The position numbers and the translations under genes are program-made. A stretch of 64,000 bases of DNA from CAWKDG01 sp963848355. Its GTDB lineage: Bacteria; Actinomycetota; Acidimicrobiia; Acidimicrobiales; UBA8190. The stretch lies in assembly GCA_963848355.1 (NCBI GenBank), contig CAWKDG010000012.1, positions 310,001 to 374,000 on the forward strand, written 5' to 3'. The notes under the pieces are model-generated. The model searched no databases, was not told the origin of the DNA, and saw only the letters and a program-made list of their open reading frames with translations. Shown piece by piece: positions 60,773 through 64,000 of this stretch; within the stretch, counting starts at the first letter, position 1, and every line of letters starts with the position of its first letter.

Positions 60773-62236
60773 GTGACATCGGACGACCGCCTTCCGGTGG
60801 TGGTGGCGACCGGGCAGTCGATCGAGCGCCGCGACACCGTGTCGGCCCTCGATCTGGCCGAGCGGGCGGCTCGATCGGCGCTCGACCGGGTTCCCCGGCT
60901 GCAGGCCGCGGTCGGGCAGGTCTCCGTGGTCAACATGATCTCGCCCGTGGGTCCGGCCCCGGCAGCCGATCTGGCCCGGCGCCTGCACCTGAAACCGGTC
61001 CGGACCGAGAGCACGACGGTCGGCGGCAATTCGCCCCAGTGGCTGGTCAACCGAGCGTCGGCGGCCATCGCCGCCGGGCAGGTCGACGTCGTCCTCATTG
61101 CCGGGGCCGAGGCACAGCGCTCGGCCCGTTCGGGCGGACAGGTCCCCGACGGCACCAGCGCCGGTGGCGCACCGCCCGATCCGGTGATCGGCGACGACCG
61201 ACCGCCGGTGAGCGCCACCGAGCTGGCCGCCGGCCTGATCGCACCCGTCCATCTCTATGGTCTTTTCGAGAGTGTCATCGCCCACCGTGCCGGCCGTAAT
61301 CTTGCCGGGCACCGCACCCATCTCGGTCGGCTGATGGCTCCCTTCACGGCGGTGGCGGCCACCCATCCCTTCGCCTGGTTCCCCCACACCCGCACACCGG
61401 AGGAGCTGTCGGACATCACGCCCGCCAACAGACTCATCTCCGAGCCCTACACCAAGAACATGTGTGCGATGTTCTCCGTCGACCAGGGCGCCGCCGTCGT
61501 CGTCACCTCGCTCGGGGCCGCCCGACGTGCCGGTGTCGACGCCGGGGCCGTGTTCTGCTGGTCCGGCGCCGAGTGCACCGATGTCTGGTTCCCGGCGGCG
61601 CGTCCCGACCCGGGAACCGCTCCGGCCATGAAGGTGTCGATCTCGGCCGCCCTGGCGGCCGCCGGTACCGGAGTCGACGACATCGGCGCCTTCGATCTCT
61701 ACTCCTGCTTCCCGTGCGCCGTGGAACTGGCGGTCGAGGCGCTGGGCGTGTCCGCCGCCGATGCCCGCGGGCTCACGGTCACGGGCGGGCTCCCGTACTT
61801 CGGTGGGCCGGGCAACAATTACTCACTGCACGCCGTGGCCACCATGGTCGACCGCCTGCGGGACGCCGGTGGCACCGGTCTCGTCACCGCCCTCGGCTGG
61901 TACCTGACGAAACACGCCGCCGGGGTCTACGGGAGCGATCCGCCGCCCCGGGGATGGCGCCGGGGGGACACGTCGGCGGCCCAGGCCGCCATCGACGCCA
62001 CCGCCGTCGAGATCGCCTCCGAAACGACCGCTTCCGCGGTCGTCCTGGCCTCGACGGTCACGAGTGCCCGCGGGAACGAGATCACGGCGGCACCGGTGAT
62101 CGCCCGCCTCGACGACGGACGCCACGTGGCGGCCGCCGCCGATGTCGGCGAGCTGCCCTCGTTGGCCACCCGCAACCTGGTGGGCACACGGATCGACCTT
62201 CACGGCACGCCCATGCGCTACTCGGTGCCCCGGTGA
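60773..62236 (+). CDS. thiolase-like acetyl-CoA acetyltransferase-family protein, no cysteine at the usual nucleophile position
   Basis: A 487-residue thiolase-superfamily protein. VVVATGQSIERRDTVSALDL starts it; TTVGGNSPQWLVNRASAAIA is the segment where thiolases keep their nucleophilic cysteine, and none is present. QVDVVLIAGAEAQRSARSGG and LTVTGGLPYFGGPGNNYSLH are clear family elements. It may be a non-canonical or scaffold protein as in steroid-degrader aldolase complexes (Ltp-like), an inference. GTG 60773 has GGAAGGAG upstream. The enoyl-CoA hydratase follows by 108 bases. Confidence 0.82.
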   Translation: MTSDDRLPVVVATGQSIERRDTVSALDLAERAARSALDRVPRLQAAVGQVSVVNMISPVGPAPAADLARRLHLKPVRTESTTVGGNSPQWLVNRASAAIAAGQVDVVLIAGAEAQRSARSGGQVPDGTSAGGAPPDPVIGDDRPPVSATELAAGLIAPVHLYGLFESVIAHRAGRNLAGHRTHLGRLMAPFTAVAATHPFAWFPHTRTPEELSDITPANRLISEPYTKNMCAMFSVDQGAAVVVTSLGAARRAGVDAGAVFCWSGAECTDVWFPAARPDPGTAPAMKVSISAALAAAGTGVDDIGAFDLYSCFPCAVELAVEALGVSAADARGLTVTGGLPYFGGPGNNYSLHAVATMVDRLRDAGGTGLVTALGWYLTKHAAGVYGSDPPPRGWRRGDTSAAQAAIDATAVEIASETTASAVVLASTVTSARGNEITAAPVIARLDDGRHVAAAADVGELPSLATRNLVGTRIDLHGTPMRYSVPR

Positions 62237-62344
62237 ACGACGGGACGGGCCCGGCGGACGTGGGACCCGGTCGGATGGCGGCGCCCCCCGGGGCGCGGCG
62301 AGACTCAACGACCGAGGCACGGACGAAGACGAAAGGGAGCGCAG

Positions 62345-63115
62345 ATGCCAGCAGTGGAACGTGAGCGTCGGGGGCACGTCGAAATTCTCACCATCAATCG
62401 GCCCGAGGCCCGTAACGCCATCAACGGCGAGGTGAGCCAAGCCATGTCGAGTGCCCTGGACGAGCTCGAGACCGACGACGACTGCTGGGTCGTCATCGTG
62501 ACCGGTGCCGGCGAGAAGGCCTTTTCGGCGGGCATGGACCTGAAGGCCTTCGCCTCGGGGGAGGGGGCATCCATCCTGGGTGCCACGGGTGGCTTCGCCG
62601 GCATCACCCAGCGCAGCTTCTCGAAGCCCCTCATCGCCGCCGTGAACGGGGCCGCCCTGGCCGGTGGGTGCGAGATCATGCTGTCCTGCGACCTGGTGGT
62701 GGCGGCCGACCACGCCACGTTCGGCATTCCCGAGGTCAAGCGCGGGCTCCTCGCCGGCGCCGGAGGCCTGCTCCGACTGCCCAAGCGTCTCCCACTGGCC
62801 ATCGCCCTGGAACTGGCCCTCACCGGTGAACCCATCGACGCCGGGCGGGCCCTGGCGCTCGGCCTGGTCAACCGCGTGGTTCCCGCCGCCCGGCTGATCG
62901 AGGAAGCATGCGCGCTGGCCGATCTCATCGCCGACAACGCCCCCCTCGCCGTGCGTTGGACCAAGAAGGTCGTCGTCGGTGCGGCCAGCGTCGGCGACGA
63001 CGAGGGCTGGGCCCTGAACGCCGAGGCCGTCAGCGTCGTCTTCTCATCGGCCGACGCCATGGAGGGTCCGGTGGCCTTCGCCGAAAAGCGCAAGCCCCGC
63101 TGGCAGGGGAAATGA
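62345..63115 (+). CDS. enoyl-CoA hydratase
   Basis: A 256-residue crotonase. The oxyanion-hole segments are AFSAGMDLKAFASGEG and AAVNGAALAGGCEIMLSCDL, and the second catalytic glutamate is in FGIPEVKRGLLAG. Length and motifs are standard, so it likely hydrates enoyl-CoA in the same pathway as the upstream thiolase-like protein. ATG 62345 has GGGAGC upstream. Confidence 0.92.
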   Translation: MPAVERERRGHVEILTINRPEARNAINGEVSQAMSSALDELETDDDCWVVIVTGAGEKAFSAGMDLKAFASGEGASILGATGGFAGITQRSFSKPLIAAVNGAALAGGCEIMLSCDLVVAADHATFGIPEVKRGLLAGAGGLLRLPKRLPLAIALELALTGEPIDAGRALALGLVNRVVPAARLIEEACALADLIADNAPLAVRWTKKVVVGAASVGDDEGWALNAEAVSVVFSSADAMEGPVAFAEKRKPRWQGK

Positions 63116-63158
63116 CCCCAGGGGCGACCTGGGGATATCGGGAAAACACAGCCGCGTC

Positions 63159-63581
63159 ATGACGGCCATCGGGCCGGCGGCCCTGGCGCCCGCCCTCGAC
63201 GGGATCCGCGTATCGATCCACGTCCTCGCCGCCACCGTCTGGGTGGGCGGCCAGTTGACGCTGGCCGGCCTCGTCCCCACAGCCCGGCGGCTGGGCGAGG
63301 GCGCGGCCCGCTCCCTGGCCCAGGCCTTCGCCCGCATCCAGTGGCCGGCCTACGCCCTTCTCCTGGTCACGGGGCTATGGAACGTGTCGGCCACCCGTGC
63401 GGGCCAGCCCACGGCCTGGCAGGTGGTCCTCGGCGTGAAGATCGCCGTCGTTCTCGTCGCCGGGCTGGGGGCATGGCGGCACAGCCGGGCCGCCACCCGG
63501 ACGGGGCTCGCCGCCTGGGGAGCGGTCACGGCCGTGGCGTCGGTGGCGGCCCTGGCCCTGGGGGTCTTCCTGGCCGGTTGA
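63159..63581 (+). CDS. four-helix membrane protein, CopD-like
   Basis: A 140-residue protein with four hydrophobic helices (IRVSIHVLAATVWVGGQLTL, AYALLLVTGLWNV, VLGVKIAVVLVAGLGAW, AWGAVTAVASVAALALGVFL). The first helix carries H-x6-WxGG, typical of the CopD/YtfG-type integral membrane family that may bind copper or heme. Function unknown. ATG 63159 starts 43 bases after the hydratase stop. Confidence 0.75.
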   Translation: MTAIGPAALAPALDGIRVSIHVLAATVWVGGQLTLAGLVPTARRLGEGAARSLAQAFARIQWPAYALLLVTGLWNVSATRAGQPTAWQVVLGVKIAVVLVAGLGAWRHSRAATRTGLAAWGAVTAVASVAALALGVFLAG

Positions 63582-63701
63582 CGAGCACTCGGGATCCCAC
63601 GGGCGGACGCTGTCGGTGGCGCCTGTCGCCGGGGCCGACGCAGGTCTAACCTGTCCGGAGGGACCCGCCCATCCACGGGCTCCAGAAAAGGGAAGGCATC
63701 C

Positions 63702-63932
63702 GTGCACCCAGTCCTGGCTGAAATTTTCGGTGTCGACGGCGTCATCGTCCTCATCGTGATTGTCGTCGTCCTCTTCGGCGGCTCTCAGATCCCGAAGTTG
63801 GCTCGTTCTCTCGGCTCGGCCCAATCGCAATTCAAGAAGGGCCTCGAGGAAGGAAAGAACGAGGCCACCGACACCGGCAGCGACAAGGCCACCTCGGCCG
63901 ACGGTGACGGCCCCACTGCGTCGAAGGGGTAG
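63702..63932 (+). CDS. tatA: Sec-independent protein translocase TatA
   Basis: A 76-residue protein. One hydrophobic helix (VIVLIVIVVVLFGG) is followed by the amphipathic IPKLARSLGSAQSQFKKGLE with the family FGG..IP.LARSLG pattern, then an acidic low-complexity tail. TatA oligomers form the twin-arginine export pore for folded proteins, such as Tat substrates with bound cofactors. GTG 63702 has GGGAAGGCA upstream. Which of TatA or TatB/E cannot be fixed from a single gene, but the length fits TatA. Confidence 0.9.
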   Translation: MHPVLAEIFGVDGVIVLIVIVVVLFGGSQIPKLARSLGSAQSQFKKGLEEGKNEATDTGSDKATSADGDGPTASKG

Positions 63933-64000
63933 AGCTCCCATTTCCGCCCGGGGTCCGGGCACGGCTGCCGGCACCCCTGCTCGGAGGCGCCCGATCGCCT

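Overview
The window is high-GC DNA from an actinobacterium, most likely of the class Acidimicrobiia. Clues are the N-terminal GWWQATDGKWYPPE signature of the protein at 25263, which is common in that class, the number of acyl-CoA dehydrogenase, CoA-transferase, MaoC and enoyl-CoA hydratase genes, GTG/TTG starts and many 4-base stop/start overlaps. This placement is an inference; there is no rRNA gene here.

Left part (1-25 kb): a molybdenum region. It opens with the 3' end of moeA, then mog, moaE, moaA, moaD and moaC, a molybdate-type binding lipoprotein, a fused permease-ATPase (ModB+ModC) and a small HTH-TOBE regulator. Two enzymes that could use the cofactor follow: a soluble sulfite-oxidase-fold protein paired with a ferredoxin-reductase-like flavoprotein (7.5-8.8 kb), and a membrane cytochrome-b-like/sulfite-oxidase-fold fusion (12-13.3 kb) beside a histidine kinase/response regulator pair. 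A surface-glycan type set comes next: membrane GT-C-like glycosyltransferase, methyltransferase, DUF2064, GT2, an epimerase with a Cys4 insert, an MMPL exporter and an MTAP-like phosphorylase. The stretch from 22 to 25 kb is scrambled: half an aquaporin fused in frame to a PQQ-like propeller, a flavodoxin-like gene, a 5'-truncated propeller gene and an IS481 transposase stump, ending at a tRNA-Arg(CCT).

Right part (25-64 kb): denser, visibly more GC-rich and mostly metabolic. It holds three acyl-CoA catabolism modules (30.5-35.1, 43.1-45.2 and 57.2-63.1 kb), transporters (DHA2 MFS, SulP), secreted hydrolases (S15, G1/eqolisin), a GMC dehydrogenase with its small subunit, glycosidases GH31 and GH1, signal peptidase I and, at the right end, tatA. 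The first catabolic operon is preceded by a perfect 8-bp-arm palindrome, a good regulator operator candidate.

Several otherwise well conserved genes (moaA, the epimerase at 17.7 kb, the S15 hydrolase, DUF1543, the GMC oxidoreductase) are broken by single-base shifts, often in or beside short C/G runs. This looks more like residual sequencing error than biology, and it limits how far any pseudogene call can be trusted. The TetR gene at 9.1-9.7 kb changes frame at least five times and is more probably a decayed gene.
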